From the NCBI GenBank assembly GCA_017453205.1, contig JAFTKO010000028.1, forward strand, positions 1 to 33,427: 33,427 nt of DNA, written 5' to 3'. The notes beneath the pieces were generated by a model. It saw only the letters and a program-made list of their open reading frames with translations, was not told the origin of the DNA and ran no database searches. The translations under genes were made by a program, and so were the position numbers. Positions 8,566-18,013 of this stretch are shown piece by piece (the stretch's first letter is position 1; each line of letters begins with the position of its first letter). The stretch is from Clostridia bacterium. GTDB lineage: Bacteria; Bacillota; Clostridia; Oscillospirales; CAG-272.

Positions 8566-9390
8566 TTACGAAAGTGTATAGCCAAAGCCGTAACGGTTCA
8601 AAAAGAAGAGACCGACACCAAATGCCGCAACCAACAGGATGGCAACAAAATCCACCGCGCGGTAATGAAGAACATTTAAGCGCGTTCTTCCCTCCCCGCC
8701 GTGGTAGCAACGGCACTCCATTGCCGATGCAAGATCAAACGCACGGTTGAACGCCGATACAAACAAAGGAACCAAAATTGGGATCAGAGCTTTAGCACGC
8801 TTTAAGAGACTTCCTGTGGTAAAATCAGCCCCGCGCGCCTTCTGTGCGTTCATAATCTTTTCGGTTTCCTCGGTCAACGTGGGGATAAAACGCAGGGCAA
8901 TGGTCATCATCATTGCGAAATCGTGAACCGGAATCTTAATCTTTTTGAGCGGAGAAAGCAAATATTCCAACGCGTCTGTCAAAGCAATGGGGGTTGTGGT
9001 ATAGGTCAAAAAGATACCCGTTCCGATAATCAAAACCGTAATGCGCAAAACCATAAACAAAGCATTCCAAATTCCTTCGGCATAAATTTTGATTTTCCAA
9101 CTCTCGGGGGTAAGCAAGGTCTCACCTTTCGTCATAAAAATATTGATGACCGAGGTAAAGGCAATGATAAAGAGGATGGGGCGCAGGGAGCGCAGTACCA
9201 ATTTCAGCGGAATATGGCTAAGCGTGACCAATAAGATTGCCGAGAGAAGCAGTGCAATAAATCCCGTAAGATTTTTGCAAAGAAAAGTACAGACAATGTA
9301 AAGAACCGCCATAATAACCTTGGCACGCGGATCAATACGGTGCATGGGAGATACAGCAGGATAATATTGCCCAAAAGCAACCCCTTTCAT
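8566..9390 (-). CDS. ecfT: Energy-coupling factor transporter transmembrane protein EcfT
   Basis: A 274-residue integral membrane subunit that couples the two EcfA ATPases to interchangeable vitamin- or metal-binding S components. The N-terminus GQYYPAVSPMHRIDPRAK is the family signature; five to six membrane helices follow. The first coupling motif is intact (AQKARGADF), while the second reads AMECRCYHGG, where AM(E)xRGY is usual, so its Gly is replaced by Cys. ATG at 9390 is preferred because GGAGG lies 9 bases upstream; the in-frame GTG at 9399 abuts the ribosome site. It starts 1 base after the ecfA2 stop. No S component is present in the window, consistent with a group II module serving several substrates. 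Confidence 0.93.
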   Translation of the reverse strand: MKGVAFGQYYPAVSPMHRIDPRAKVIMAVLYIVCTFLCKNLTGFIALLLSAILLVTLSHIPLKLVLRSLRPILFIIAFTSVINIFMTKGETLLTPESWKIKIYAEGIWNALFMVLRITVLIIGTGIFLTYTTTPIALTDALEYLLSPLKKIKIPVHDFAMMMTIALRFIPTLTEETEKIMNAQKARGADFTTGSLLKRAKALIPILVPLFVSAFNRAFDLASAMECRCYHGGEGRTRLNVLHYRAVDFVAILLVAAFGVGLFFLNRYGFGYTLS

Positions 9391-9391
9391 G

Positions 9392-10348
9392 TTATACACC
9401 TCCCTTTCCCGTTTCCAAAAAACGTTTTACCGCCGAGACTGCGGCATCGACTGTATAAATATCTTGAGGAACATCCATACCTTTTTCACGCAAAAGCGCC
9501 ATCAGCTGTGTGATCTGCGGAATATCAAGACCGATGGAGGAAAGGTCGGAGACCTTGGAGAATACCTCCTTACAGTTTCCGTGCATTTTGACCTGTCCGT
9601 TTGCCATGACGACCATATCATCACAGTAGCGTGCCATGTCCTCCATGCTGTGACTGACAATGAGCACCGTGGAACCGGTGGTTTTCTGATAGTGGCTGAT
9701 ACCTTCAAAAATAAAGTCTCTGCCGCGCGGATCCAGACCCGCCGCAGGCTCGTCCAAGACCAAAACCTCCGGGCGCATGGCAATGACACCCGCCAAGGCA
9801 ACGCGGCGTTTTTGTCCGCCGGAAAGATCAAAGGGGGATTTATCCAACAGATCCGACTCGATCCCCGTAAATTCCGCCGCCTCCAAAACGCGGGCTTTGA
9901 TCTCTTCCTCGGAAAGTCCCATGTTTTGAGGACCGAACGCGATATCCTTAAACACCGTCTCCTCAAACAACTGGTATTCGGGATATTGCATAACCAAGCC
10001 CACACGAAAGCAAAGCTCTCTGCGGCGGCGTGTAACCTCTGCTTTGATTGCCTTTTTTGCGGCGCTTTTCGATAAATTTCGGTAAGGGGGCAAAGACTTG
10101 CATGCCTCCAAAACCTCCTCCGGGCGGCTGTTGATGTCATAGTCATCCAAAAGAACCTTGCCCTCGGTGGGGCTTGCAAGACCGTTGAGGAGCTGCATCA
10201 TTGTGGATTTTCCCGAACCCGTATGCCCGATAATTCCCGTCATACAGCCCGCGCGAATCCCGAGAGAAACATCATCAAGTGCTTTCTTCTCAAACGGCGT
10301 TCCCTGACCGTAGATATAGCTGACATGATCCAAATAAATCTTATACAT
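9392..10348 (-). CDS. ecfA2: Energy-coupling factor transporter ATPase EcfA2
   Basis: A 318-residue ABC ATPase. Walker A is GHTGSGKST (41-49), the Q-loop QYPEYQLF begins at 121, the signature is LSGGQ (175-179), and Walker B ends at E200. The Q-loop wording and the LDEPAAGLDPRGR stretch are typical of the EcfA2 (EcfA') subunit. It carries an insertion of about 35 mostly basic residues between the core beta-strands and the Q-loop (about 75-110), longer than in the usual 285-290-residue protein. Its start overlaps the ecfA1 stop by 8 bases, indicating coupled translation of the heterodimer. Confidence 0.94.
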   Translation of the reverse strand: MYKIYLDHVSYIYGQGTPFEKKALDDVSLGIRAGCMTGIIGHTGSGKSTMMQLLNGLASPTEGKVLLDDYDINSRPEEVLEACKSLPPYRNLSKSAAKKAIKAEVTRRRRELCFRVGLVMQYPEYQLFEETVFKDIAFGPQNMGLSEEEIKARVLEAAEFTGIESDLLDKSPFDLSGGQKRRVALAGVIAMRPEVLVLDEPAAGLDPRGRDFIFEGISHYQKTTGSTVLIVSHSMEDMARYCDDMVVMANGQVKMHGNCKEVFSKVSDLSSIGLDIPQITQLMALLREKGMDVPQDIYTVDAAVSAVKRFLETGKGGV

Positions 10349-11237
10349 CTTGTTCCTCTTGCTTCAAAGACGTTTTTGCATAATAGCTTGCAATCAACTC
10401 GGCACAATCTTCTACCGTGGAAATTTTTGTTCCGTCAATATCGATCCCCGATTTGCGCAATTCATGGATCAGTGCCGCGCATTGCGGTACCTCGAGGCCG
10501 ACACGGCGCAAGATCTCGCGCTGTGCAAAGATTTCATCGGGCGTACCGTCCATCAAAAGCTCTCCGTCATTGATCACAAGAATGCGATCGGCCATTGCCG
10601 CCTCGTTCATATAGTGCGTAATATTGAGCACCGTAATCCCATGCTCACAATTCAGCATTTGGATCGTATTCAACACCTCACGTCTGCCGCTGGGATCGAG
10701 CATTGCCGTCGATTCGTCAAAAATAATACACTTTGGCATCATGGCAATGATCCCCGCAATGGCAACCCTCTGCTTTTGACCGCCCGAGAGACGGTGAGGT
10801 TCATGATGCGCATAATCGCTCATATCGACTGCCGCCAAGGCACCATCCACCCGTTCGCGCAGTTCGGGGTGCGGAACACCGAGATTTTCGGGACCGAACG
10901 CAACATCTTCTTCTACGATCGTGGCAACCAACTGATTATCGGGGTTTTGAAAGACCATACCGACGTTTCGGCGAAGCTGTAACACTTCTTCATCGGAAAG
11001 CTCACGTCCCGTCAGCTCCACATCTCCGATCACAAGCTTACCCGAGGTCGGTTCCAATATCAAATTCAAAAGCTTGGCAAAGGTCGATTTACCAGAGCCG
11101 TTGTGACCGAGCACCGCGACATATTCGCCCTCATGAATATCCACCGAAATGCCGTTGAGCGCAGGATGCTCTGCTTTTCCGTCAGCGTCGGTATAGGAAA
11201 AGCAAAGTTTTTCGGTATGAATGTAAATATCAGACAA
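10341..11237 (-). CDS. ecfA1: Energy-coupling factor transporter ATPase EcfA1
   Basis: A 298-residue ABC ATPase, partner of EcfA2. Walker A GHNGSGKST is at 44-52, the Q-loop glutamine at 97 (QNPDNQLVATIVEEDVAFGPENLG), LSGGQ at 150-154, and Walker B ends CIIFDE (E175). The wording FDESTAMLDPSGR is typical of EcfA1. The start is taken as TTG at 11237 because AAGGA lies 9 bases upstream; an in-frame TTG at 11246 touches the ribosome site and is unlikely. The gene follows the methyltransferase by 18 bases. Confidence 0.93.
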   Translation of the reverse strand: MSDIYIHTEKLCFSYTDADGKAEHPALNGISVDIHEGEYVAVLGHNGSGKSTFAKLLNLILEPTSGKLVIGDVELTGRELSDEEVLQLRRNVGMVFQNPDNQLVATIVEEDVAFGPENLGVPHPELRERVDGALAAVDMSDYAHHEPHRLSGGQKQRVAIAGIIAMMPKCIIFDESTAMLDPSGRREVLNTIQMLNCEHGITVLNITHYMNEAAMADRILVINDGELLMDGTPDEIFAQREILRRVGLEVPQCAALIHELRKSGIDIDGTKISTVEDCAELIASYYAKTSLKQEEQDV

Positions 11238-11255
11238 CTTTATCAATCCTTTCTG

Positions 11256-12125
11256 TTAAGCTTGCTCGGAAAACCACCGCGAGCTGGCACCGCAAGGCAA
11301 AAATCCACCTGTTTGTGTGACGCGCAATCCGAGCTCTCCCGACTCGATCTTGCCGCCAAAACGACTGCGGACCTTCAAATCCAACAAATAGTTCATCGTC
11401 ATGGGGGAAAGCCCTGTTGTATAGGAATTGACGAGGAAAAAGAGCGGTTGGTCGGAAAGTAGCTGTGAGGTCAGCGATATCAAGCCATCGATACTGTCCT
11501 CCAACTTCCAAACCTCCCCACCGGGACCTCTGCCATAGGAGGGCGGATCCATAATGATCCCGTCGTAATGATTTCCGCGACGGAGCTCACGTTCCACAAA
11601 CTTTTTACAATCATCAACAATATAGCGAATGGGAGCCTCGGAAAGACCCGAAAGTGCCGCGTTTTCCTTTGCCTGTGCAACAATGCCTTTGGAGGCGTCC
11701 ACATGTACCACCGCCGCGCCTGCGGATGCCGCCGCAACGGTTGCACCGCCCGTATAAGCAAACAGGTTGAGCACCTTGATCGGGCGGTTGGCTTGTCTGA
11801 TCAAATCGGAAAACCAATCCCAATTTGCCGCCTGTTCGGGAAAAAGTCCCGTATGCTTAAAGCCCATCGGACGCAAGAGAAATCCGAGCTCGCCGTAACG
11901 GATATTCCAAGACTCGGGCAGTTTGTTTTTTACCCATGCACCGCCTCCCGAGGAGGAGCGTCTGTAAATACCGTCGGCGCGCTTCCACGCGGGATGCTTG
12001 GCAACGCCCTTCCAAATGATCTGCGGATCGGGGCGGATCAGAATATAGTCCCCCCAACGCTCCAAGCGTTCTCCGTCCGATGTATCCAGTAATTCATAGT
12101 CTTTCCAATGTTCCGAAAACCACAT
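11256..12125 (-). CDS. Class I SAM-dependent methyltransferase, rRNA cytosine-5-like (RlmI/RlmK-type fold)
   Basis: A 289-residue methyltransferase. The SAM-binding motif LFAYTGGAT is at about 121-129, the acidic VDAS motif follows, and the catalytic-type loop DPPSYGRG is at 193-200. These fit the large-subunit rRNA methyltransferase-like group related to RlmI/RlmK. The target base is not predictable here. The open frame extends 37 codons further but overlaps ruvC and lacks family similarity. ATG at 12125 has GGAA about 8 bases upstream and begins the usual MWFSEHWKDYELLDTSDGERLERWGDY opening. It lies 28 bases after ruvC. Confidence 0.85.
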   Translation of the reverse strand: MWFSEHWKDYELLDTSDGERLERWGDYILIRPDPQIIWKGVAKHPAWKRADGIYRRSSSGGGAWVKNKLPESWNIRYGELGFLLRPMGFKHTGLFPEQAANWDWFSDLIRQANRPIKVLNLFAYTGGATVAAASAGAAVVHVDASKGIVAQAKENAALSGLSEAPIRYIVDDCKKFVERELRRGNHYDGIIMDPPSYGRGPGGEVWKLEDSIDGLISLTSQLLSDQPLFFLVNSYTTGLSPMTMNYLLDLKVRSRFGGKIESGELGLRVTQTGGFLPCGASSRWFSEQA

Positions 12126-12153
12126 ACGTGCAGTTCCTTTCAAAAATCCCGTG

Positions 12154-12651
12154 TTATTTGTTGTAGTAGCTTGCCAAGCGAGAACCTCCGCTGTGGGCAT
12201 GGCAAATAGCAATGGCAAGCGCATCGGCGGTATCATCGGGACTTGGCGGTTTGGGCAGATTCAACAGCATGGTCACCATGGTAATGACCTGCTTTTTTTC
12301 GGCTCTTCCGTACCCGACCACCGCTTGCTTGACTTGAAGCGGTGTATATTCCTGTATTTTGATCCCCGCACGCTCCGCGGCAAGCAAAATGACACCGCGC
12401 GCCTCGGCAACGCGAATACCCGTGGTAATATTGGTATTAAAGAATAGTTCCTCTACCGCCATCGCGTCGGGATGATATTTTTCGATCAGACCGTTCATGC
12501 CGTCAAAAATCCCCTTAAGGCGCTCCTCCGTGCGTGTTCCGGCGGGGGTACGAAGCGAACCGTAAGCGATTGTGCGGAAGCGTGAGTTGCGATATTCAAT
12601 GACGCCCCAACCGACAATGGCAAGCCCCGGGTCGATACCGAGAATGATCAT
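12154..12651 (-). CDS. ruvC: Holliday junction resolvase RuvC
   Basis: A 165-residue endonuclease that cuts Holliday junctions after RuvAB branch migration. The four acidic catalytic residues are visible: D7 (LGIDPG), E67 (AVEELFF), D140 and D143 (PDDTADALA). Length is normal. It is the first gene of the minus-strand run and is driven by the consensus promoter at 12696-12724. Its GGGAG site is 14 bases from the ATG, rather far. It is divergent from ruvAB, which lie 3.5 kb away on the other strand. Confidence 0.96.
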   Translation of the reverse strand: MIILGIDPGLAIVGWGVIEYRNSRFRTIAYGSLRTPAGTRTEERLKGIFDGMNGLIEKYHPDAMAVEELFFNTNITTGIRVAEARGVILLAAERAGIKIQEYTPLQVKQAVVGYGRAEKKQVITMVTMLLNLPKPPSPDDTADALAIAICHAHSGGSRLASYYNK

Positions 12652-12695
12652 AAGACAGTTACACGCTCCCTTTCAAAAATAAAATACCAATATAT

Positions 12696-12724
12696 ATTAT
12701 ACCACCAAAAAGGAGAGATGTCAA
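12696..12724 (-). promoter_or_regulatory. Consensus sigma-A promoter for ruvC operon
   Basis: On the minus strand TTGACA (12719-12724), a 17-base spacer and TATAAT (12696-12701) match the consensus exactly. It lies 45 bases upstream of ruvC. Confidence 0.85.
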
Positions 12725-12774
12725 ACGGTAATTTTACTTTTTGGAAAAATCCGTTTAAAAATACAGATTTATGG

Positions 12775-12803
12775 TTTACAGAAAGGATTTTTTATGATAT
12801 AAT
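12775..12803 (+). promoter_or_regulatory. Near-consensus sigma-A promoter for DUF951-yfhO-ruvAB
   Basis: TTTACA (12775-12780), a 17-base spacer and TATAAT (12798-12803) match the consensus with one change. It lies 80 bases upstream of the DUF951 gene. An inverted repeat AAACGG (12723-12728) / CCGTTT (12751-12756) lies between the two divergent promoters and could be a shared operator. Confidence 0.8.
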
Positions 12804-12882
12804 AATATAATAATGCAAGTATCAAGCAGTTCATATCTGTCATTCCGATTTTGATATACTTACTTTTTCAAGGAGAACGCCT

Positions 12883-13083
12883 ATGCAGATCATTCCCCTG
12901 CACCCAAACGACCGCATCCAACTCAAAAAGCCACACCCTTGCGGCAGCAATGTTTTTCTCATTTTGCGCGTTGGCAGTGAAGTGCGCGTGATATGTGAAG
13001 GGTGTAAAAGAGACATGACACTTGACCGTGTGAAGCTTGAAAAATCGATCAAAAAGGTTCTTCCGCAAAGCGAACAAGAGTAA
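12883..13083 (+). CDS. DUF951 family small protein
   Basis: A 66-residue protein. The stretch LKKPHPCGSNVFLILRVGSEVRVICEGC is the DUF951 signature. The Cys pair of CEGCKRDM plus the PHPCGS Cys may bind metal. Function is unknown; in Firmicutes it often sits near chromosome-maintenance or translation genes. A GGAG site is 7 bases upstream of the ATG. It is the first gene of the plus-strand operon and ends 24 bases before yfhO. Confidence 0.88.
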   Translation: MQIIPLHPNDRIQLKKPHPCGSNVFLILRVGSEVRVICEGCKRDMTLDRVKLEKSIKKVLPQSEQE

Positions 13084-13107
13084 CTGTTGAAAGGAAAATT
13101 CAAAAGA

Positions 13108-16100
13108 ATGGAACAAACAAAAAAACTCCGACAAGTCCCCGATCAAGCAACGTCCGGCAAAGATCTCGTACCGATCCTCTCTCCCGACGGGAAACCGAAA
13201 AAGAAATTTTTTGCCGAGTACGGATATCTGTTGTTTGCCATGCTGATACCCGCGTTGCTAATGTATTTGATCTATCTTTCCAAAGGCTTGTACCCGTTTG
13301 GCGACGGCTGTGTTTTGGTGCTGGATCTGAACGGTCAGTATGTATGGTTTTTTGAGGCACTACGTAATTTTGTCCACGGGGACGCAGATCTGCTTTATTC
13401 CTTCTCCCGTGCTCTGGGCGGTGAATTTCTCGGTATTTACGCATATTATTTGGCAAGCCCGCTTTCCTACTTGGTTTGTCTTTTCCCCAAAGAGCGTATG
13501 CTTGAGGCACTCCTTACACTCTTTCTTTTAAAGACCGCGCTGTGCGGCGGTACGTTCGGTTATTATATGCACCGCACGATGAAAGAACCAAAGCCCTTTG
13601 CCATCATTGCCTTTTCCACCTTTTACGCGCTGACAAGCTATGCTGTGGTGCAACAGCACAACACGATGTGGATCGACGCTGTGATGTGGTTACCGTTGAT
13701 CACGCTCGGTATCGAGTCGCTGATCAAATACGGCAAGTTTAAAATGTACACCATATTCCTTGCAATTACATTGTTCAGTAACTTCTACATCGGGTTTATG
13801 GTCTGCATATACTGTTTGATTTACTTTTTCCTTTATTATATCGCGCACGGCGGAGAAACAAAAGCCAACAATCCCCTGCACGAAAAGCAACACTTTATCA
13901 AATCTCTGTTCCGCATTGCGTTTTATTCCATGATCGCCATCGGGATTGCGGCAGTCATCCTGCTTTCGGCATACTATTCGCTCAATTTTGGAAAAACGAC
14001 TTTCTCCGATCCGAAATGGGAGTGGACACTGAAGTTTGATATTATCGATCTGTTGTACAAATTCTTGCCCGGCTCCTACGATACGGTACGCCCTGCGGGT
14101 TATCCCTTTGTGTACTGCGGTGTTCTGACACTTTTGCTGTTGCCCGCATACTTCCTTTCTCACAAATACCCCATGCGCCAAAAGATCGTTTCGGGTGTAT
14201 TCATTTTGATCTTTGTTGCAAGCTTTTCATTTAGCGTAACCGACCTGATTTGGCACGGTTTTCAAAAGCCAAACTGGCTCAACTACCGATACAGCTTTAT
14301 GCTGTGCTTTTATTTGTGTGTACTTGCCTGCCGTGCGTTTGCGCATTTTGAAAGCATCTCGCTCAAGAGTGTGATGGGAACAGGCGGATTGATCGCCTTG
14401 CTTTGCGTGATCCTGCAACAGTACTCGGATGATGCTTATGTTGATCCCAATGATTATACCTGTATTTGGTTCACATTGCTCGCCGTCTTTGTCTATCTCG
14501 CCATTCTCGGCGTACTGCGTAAAACCAATGACAAGGCGTTGGTCAGCGTCGTGCTGATTGCCGCGATATCCATTGAGGTATTCCTCAACGGGCTTTGGAA
14601 TCTCAATGGACTGGACGATGATGTGACCTACTCCAAATACAGCTATTACAACAACTTTCTCAACAAAACCCGACCGATTGTGGAAGAGGTACAGGAGTCC
14701 GACACCTCCTTCTACCGCATGGAAAAGACCTTTTTCCGCAAGACAAACGATAACATGGCATTGAACATTCGCGGTCTTTCGGGTTCAACCTCCACGCTCA
14801 ATAAGGAAACCATTCAATTTTTAAATAAAATGGGCTATGCCTCTAAATCGCATTGGTCCAAATATCTTGGCGGAACTCCTGTGAATGACTCTTTGCTGGG
14901 GTTGAAATATATTGTTTCCGACAACACCGTTTACGCCAATTATTACGAAGTATACGCTACCGACGAGCAAAATCAATATATCGCGTACAAAAATCCGTAT
15001 GCGCTCTCGATCGCATATGGGGTCGACGATGATCTCTTGAACTTCCCTCTCGGATTTATAAAAGAAGAGACCTTGGACGGTACGACCGAGGAAGAAAAAG
15101 ACAGTATCATCGGTTCCGCCATCGACAGTGTGAAAGACAAGATCAACGAATGGCTGGATATTGATGAGACCGTCAACAGTGCCGAATATGAGGATGCTTA
15201 CAACAGTCCCTTTGAGAGGCTGAATGCGATGATCAGCGCAATGCTCGGTGAGGAAGAAACGTTGCAAATCTTCGTCCCTATTGAGATCACCAACACATCC
15301 ACTTCCAATCTCAATCAATCCTATGTGGTCGGGCATTACAGCTACTCCGTGATCAACTCCGAGCGTGACGGCACACTGTCTTATACGGTAGAAATGCCGG
15401 AAAGTGCCGAGTTATTCTTCTATGCTCCCTCCGATTACCCGCGTGAAGTGAGCCTTACCTTGGAGGAAAACGGCAATGGCACCTCTTGGGGAACCTTTAA
15501 CGGAAACGAGACCAACCGCATTATCTCTTTGGGTTACCAAAATGAGGGCGATGTGCTTACACTTGACTTGACATTGGAAAACACCAATTATTACCCCATG
15601 ATCGGCGAAGAGTCTTTCTATTACATTGATTGGGCTGTGTTTGAGGATGCGATGGCACGACTTGCACAAGATCAGTATCAGATCACCGAATACACCGAGA
15701 CCTCTTTTAACGGTACCTTTACTGCCTCAAGGGAACATGAGTTGGTTATGACAACCATTGCATATGACAAGGGGTGGAAGGTTTATGTGGACGGTGAAGA
15801 GGTGGAAACAGTCAAGGCGCTCGGTTCTCTGGTCTCCTTCTATATCGATGGCACGGCAGGCGAGACGCACACGGTGGAAATGGTTTATGAGCCCGCTACA
15901 TTCTCCATCGGCCTTACGGTTTCGCTGATCTCTCTTGTCCTCCTTGTTTTGCTGATTATTTTTGAAGAACACTTAAAAAAAGTCAAAGTTTTGCGTGCCG
16001 TGGTTTCGGTACCCGAATACAAGCAGCATGTTTCGATTTTCGATATTGCCGAAGCAAAGGAAAAAGCCGAAAAAGAGGCTCGCCGTGAGTCTCCGCAAAC

Positions 16101-16128
16101 AACAGACACCGATAAAAACGACCAATAG
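13108..16128 (+). CDS. yfhO: YfhO family membrane protein (GT-C type glycosyltransferase-like)
   Basis: A 1006-residue polytopic protein. A first helix (about residues 35-55) precedes an extracytoplasmic loop containing LDLNGQYVWFFEAL. About twelve further helices run to residue 490, then a large beta-rich ectodomain extends to about 930, followed by a final helix (about 935-955) and a basic cytoplasmic tail. This is the YfhO layout. Characterised homologues transfer lipid-linked sugars onto wall or lipoteichoic polymers outside the cell; the acceptor here is unknown. ATG at 13108 is preferred over TTG at 13087, since AAAGGA lies between them. It has no obvious functional link with ruvAB, with which it shares an operon. 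Confidence 0.87.
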   Translation: MEQTKKLRQVPDQATSGKDLVPILSPDGKPKKKFFAEYGYLLFAMLIPALLMYLIYLSKGLYPFGDGCVLVLDLNGQYVWFFEALRNFVHGDADLLYSFSRALGGEFLGIYAYYLASPLSYLVCLFPKERMLEALLTLFLLKTALCGGTFGYYMHRTMKEPKPFAIIAFSTFYALTSYAVVQQHNTMWIDAVMWLPLITLGIESLIKYGKFKMYTIFLAITLFSNFYIGFMVCIYCLIYFFLYYIAHGGETKANNPLHEKQHFIKSLFRIAFYSMIAIGIAAVILLSAYYSLNFGKTTFSDPKWEWTLKFDIIDLLYKFLPGSYDTVRPAGYPFVYCGVLTLLLLPAYFLSHKYPMRQKIVSGVFILIFVASFSFSVTDLIWHGFQKPNWLNYRYSFMLCFYLCVLACRAFAHFESISLKSVMGTGGLIALLCVILQQYSDDAYVDPNDYTCIWFTLLAVFVYLAILGVLRKTNDKALVSVVLIAAISIEVFLNGLWNLNGLDDDVTYSKYSYYNNFLNKTRPIVEEVQESDTSFYRMEKTFFRKTNDNMALNIRGLSGSTSTLNKETIQFLNKMGYASKSHWSKYLGGTPVNDSLLGLKYIVSDNTVYANYYEVYATDEQNQYIAYKNPYALSIAYGVDDDLLNFPLGFIKEETLDGTTEEEKDSIIGSAIDSVKDKINEWLDIDETVNSAEYEDAYNSPFERLNAMISAMLGEEETLQIFVPIEITNTSTSNLNQSYVVGHYSYSVINSERDGTLSYTVEMPESAELFFYAPSDYPREVSLTLEENGNGTSWGTFNGNETNRIISLGYQNEGDVLTLDLTLENTNYYPMIGEESFYYIDWAVFEDAMARLAQDQYQITEYTETSFNGTFTASREHELVMTTIAYDKGWKVYVDGEEVETVKALGSLVSFYIDGTAGETHTVEMVYEPATFSIGLTVSLISLVLLVLLIIFEEHLKKVKVLRAVVSVPEYKQHVSIFDIAEAKEKAEKEARRESPQTTDTDKNDQ

Positions 16129-16152
16129 AACAAATCGAAAGGAAATTCACCC

Positions 16153-16794
16153 ATGTTTTACTATATCAGCGGAAAGCTTGCACATCTTGAAAACGGTATT
16201 GCCGTAGTGGACGCGGGCGGTGTCGGTTACAAGCTGACCATCAGCGGTACGACCTACGATGCCATGCCGCCCAACCGTTCGGTAAAGGAACCGCCGAATG
16301 TCTCGCTTTATACGCACATGGCGGTCCGTGAGGACGGTGTGGAGCTTTACGGCTTTGCAACCGAGACAGAGCTTGCATCATTTAAGCTACTGATCACGGT
16401 GTCTGGCGTGGGCCCCAAGGCGGCAATGTCGATTCTCTCTTTGCTCACACCCGAAAAATTTGCACTTGCCGTTTGTACCGAGGATAAAAAGACGATTGCA
16501 AAAGCAAACGGTATCGGCCCCAAAACCGCCGCGCGTATCATCCTTGAACTGAAAGATAAGCTGATGAAGGAGCACTCGGGCGAGGATCTTTCAAGCATCG
16601 TGTCCTCGCCGTCGGGAGCATCTGCTGTCGGATCGGCATCCGTGCGCGGCAAGCTTTCGGAGGCAACCGACGCTCTGATCGTGCTCGGATATTCCAAGGC
16701 TGAGGCACTCAACGTGCTCAAGGATCTGAATACCGATGGCATGGAACTGGAGGAACTCATTCGCGCCGCCCTTAAAAAGCTGATGAAATATTAA
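16153..16794 (+). CDS. ruvA: Holliday junction branch migration protein RuvA
   Basis: A 213-residue protein that binds four-way junctions as a tetramer and loads RuvB. The N-terminal OB-fold opens MFYYISGKLAHLENGIAVVDAGGVGYKL. Two helix-hairpin-helix motifs follow (VSGVGPKAAMSIL near 83-95, NGIGPKTAARIIL near 118-130). After a flexible linker, the C-terminal RuvB-contacting domain (about 168-213) carries the LIVLGYSKAEALNVL signature. AAAGGA lies 9 bases before the ATG. It follows yfhO by 24 bases and precedes ruvB by 25 bases. Confidence 0.96.
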   Translation: MFYYISGKLAHLENGIAVVDAGGVGYKLTISGTTYDAMPPNRSVKEPPNVSLYTHMAVREDGVELYGFATETELASFKLLITVSGVGPKAAMSILSLLTPEKFALAVCTEDKKTIAKANGIGPKTAARIILELKDKLMKEHSGEDLSSIVSSPSGASAVGSASVRGKLSEATDALIVLGYSKAEALNVLKDLNTDGMELEELIRAALKKLMKY

Positions 16795-16819
16795 ATACGG
16801 AAAGGAGTCTTGAACACGC

Positions 16820-17893
16820 ATGGATATCGATACCAACGATTTTGATTTTGAAAATCGGATCATGAATACGGGATACAACGCCGAGGATTCCGACGTGGAG
16901 ACCTCCCTACGCCCAAAACGCTTGGACGAATATATTGGACAGGAAAAGGTCAAAGAAAATCTGAAAATCTACATTGAAGCGGCAAAAAAGCGAAATGACC
17001 CTTTGGACCACGTTTTGCTGTACGGGCCTCCCGGACTCGGAAAGACCACACTTTCCAACATCATTGCGGCGGAAATGGGAGTCAATATCCGCATCACGTC
17101 GGGCCCTGCGATCGAAAAGCAAGGCGATCTTGCCGCCATTCTTACCAATTTGAATGAGGGGGATGTCTTGTTCATTGATGAAATTCACCGTCTTTCTCGC
17201 TCGGTGGAAGAAATTCTTTACCCCGCCATGGAGGACTACGCACTCGATATTATTATCGGCAAAGGACCTGCGGCGCGCAGTATTCGCATTGATCTTCCCC
17301 GCTTTACCTTGATCGGTGCGACCACACGTGCGGGACAGATGACCACACCGTTGCGTGACCGTTTCGGTGTCATTTTGAAGCTCGAGTTGTATACGCCGGA
17401 AGAGCTTGCCACCATCGTTCGCCGAAACGCGGGGATCCTCGGTATGGAGATCACCGATGACGGTGCCATTGAGATTGCAAGCCGTTCCCGCGGAACACCC
17501 CGTATTGCCAACCGTCTGCTCAAGCGTGTCCGCGATTTTGCGCAGGTCAAAGGTGACGGCGCAATTGATTCCGATATTGCAAACTATGCGCTCAACCGTC
17601 TTGAGATCGACCAACTGGGGCTTGACAATGTGGATAGGCGCATGCTGGAGACCATTATCAAATTCTACGATGGCGGTCCCGTCGGACTGGAAACGCTTGC
17701 CGCCACCGTTGGTGAAGAAGCAGTCACGCTGGAGGATATGTATGAGCCGTATCTGATGCAAATCGGGTTTCTCAACCGCACGCCGCGCGGCAGATGCGTC
17801 ACCCGCATGGCATATGAACATCTCGGCATTCCCTTTCATGCCCCCAAGCCCCCGCAGGAAGAACAACTCAAGCTATTTGAAGAGGAAAAATAA
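16820..17893 (+). CDS. ruvB: Holliday junction branch migration helicase RuvB
   Basis: A 357-residue AAA+ motor that drives branch migration with RuvA. Walker [10 protein letters not shown] is at about 69-77, Walker B LFIDE ends D120-E121, and sensor I with the arginine GATTRAG is near 167-172. The C-terminal winged-helix domain reads RTPRGRCVT near 324-332. The start at 16820 has GGAG 12 bases upstream and gives a normal-length protein. It is the last gene of its operon and is followed by a strong terminator. Confidence 0.97.
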   Translation: MDIDTNDFDFENRIMNTGYNAEDSDVETSLRPKRLDEYIGQEKVKENLKIYIEAAKKRNDPLDHVLLYGPPGLGKTTLSNIIAAEMGVNIRITSGPAIEKQGDLAAILTNLNEGDVLFIDEIHRLSRSVEEILYPAMEDYALDIIIGKGPAARSIRIDLPRFTLIGATTRAGQMTTPLRDRFGVILKLELYTPEELATIVRRNAGILGMEITDDGAIEIASRSRGTPRIANRLLKRVRDFAQVKGDGAIDSDIANYALNRLEIDQLGLDNVDRRMLETIIKFYDGGPVGLETLAATVGEEAVTLEDMYEPYLMQIGFLNRTPRGRCVTRMAYEHLGIPFHAPKPPQEEQLKLFEEEK

Positions 17894-17934
17894 TCATTTC
17901 CGATACCGTGTAATCCTTTGATCGGGGAATTACA

Positions 17935-17976
17935 AAAAACGACCATAGACATTATTATCGGTCTATGGTCGTTTTT
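17935..17976. terminator. Strong bidirectional intrinsic terminator after ruvB
   Basis: A 16-base-pair perfect stem (17935-17950 with 17961-17976, core GACCATAGAC/GTCTATGGTC) and a 10-base loop are flanked by A-run and T-run, so it can end transcription on both strands. It separates ruvB from the convergent DUF2185 gene. Confidence 0.9.
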
Positions 17977-18013
17977 GTTTCTAATTGAAGTTTTTTATCG
18001 GTTTGATATTGAT

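Noticed and set aside
8564-8716. 51-residue N-terminal extension of TruA
   Set aside because: Overlaps ecfT, has no TruA similarity, and the family N-terminus starts at the ATG at 8563.
16907-17866. 319-codon minus-strand open frame
   Set aside because: Lies wholly antisense to ruvB, whose motifs are intact; no similarity to any family I know.
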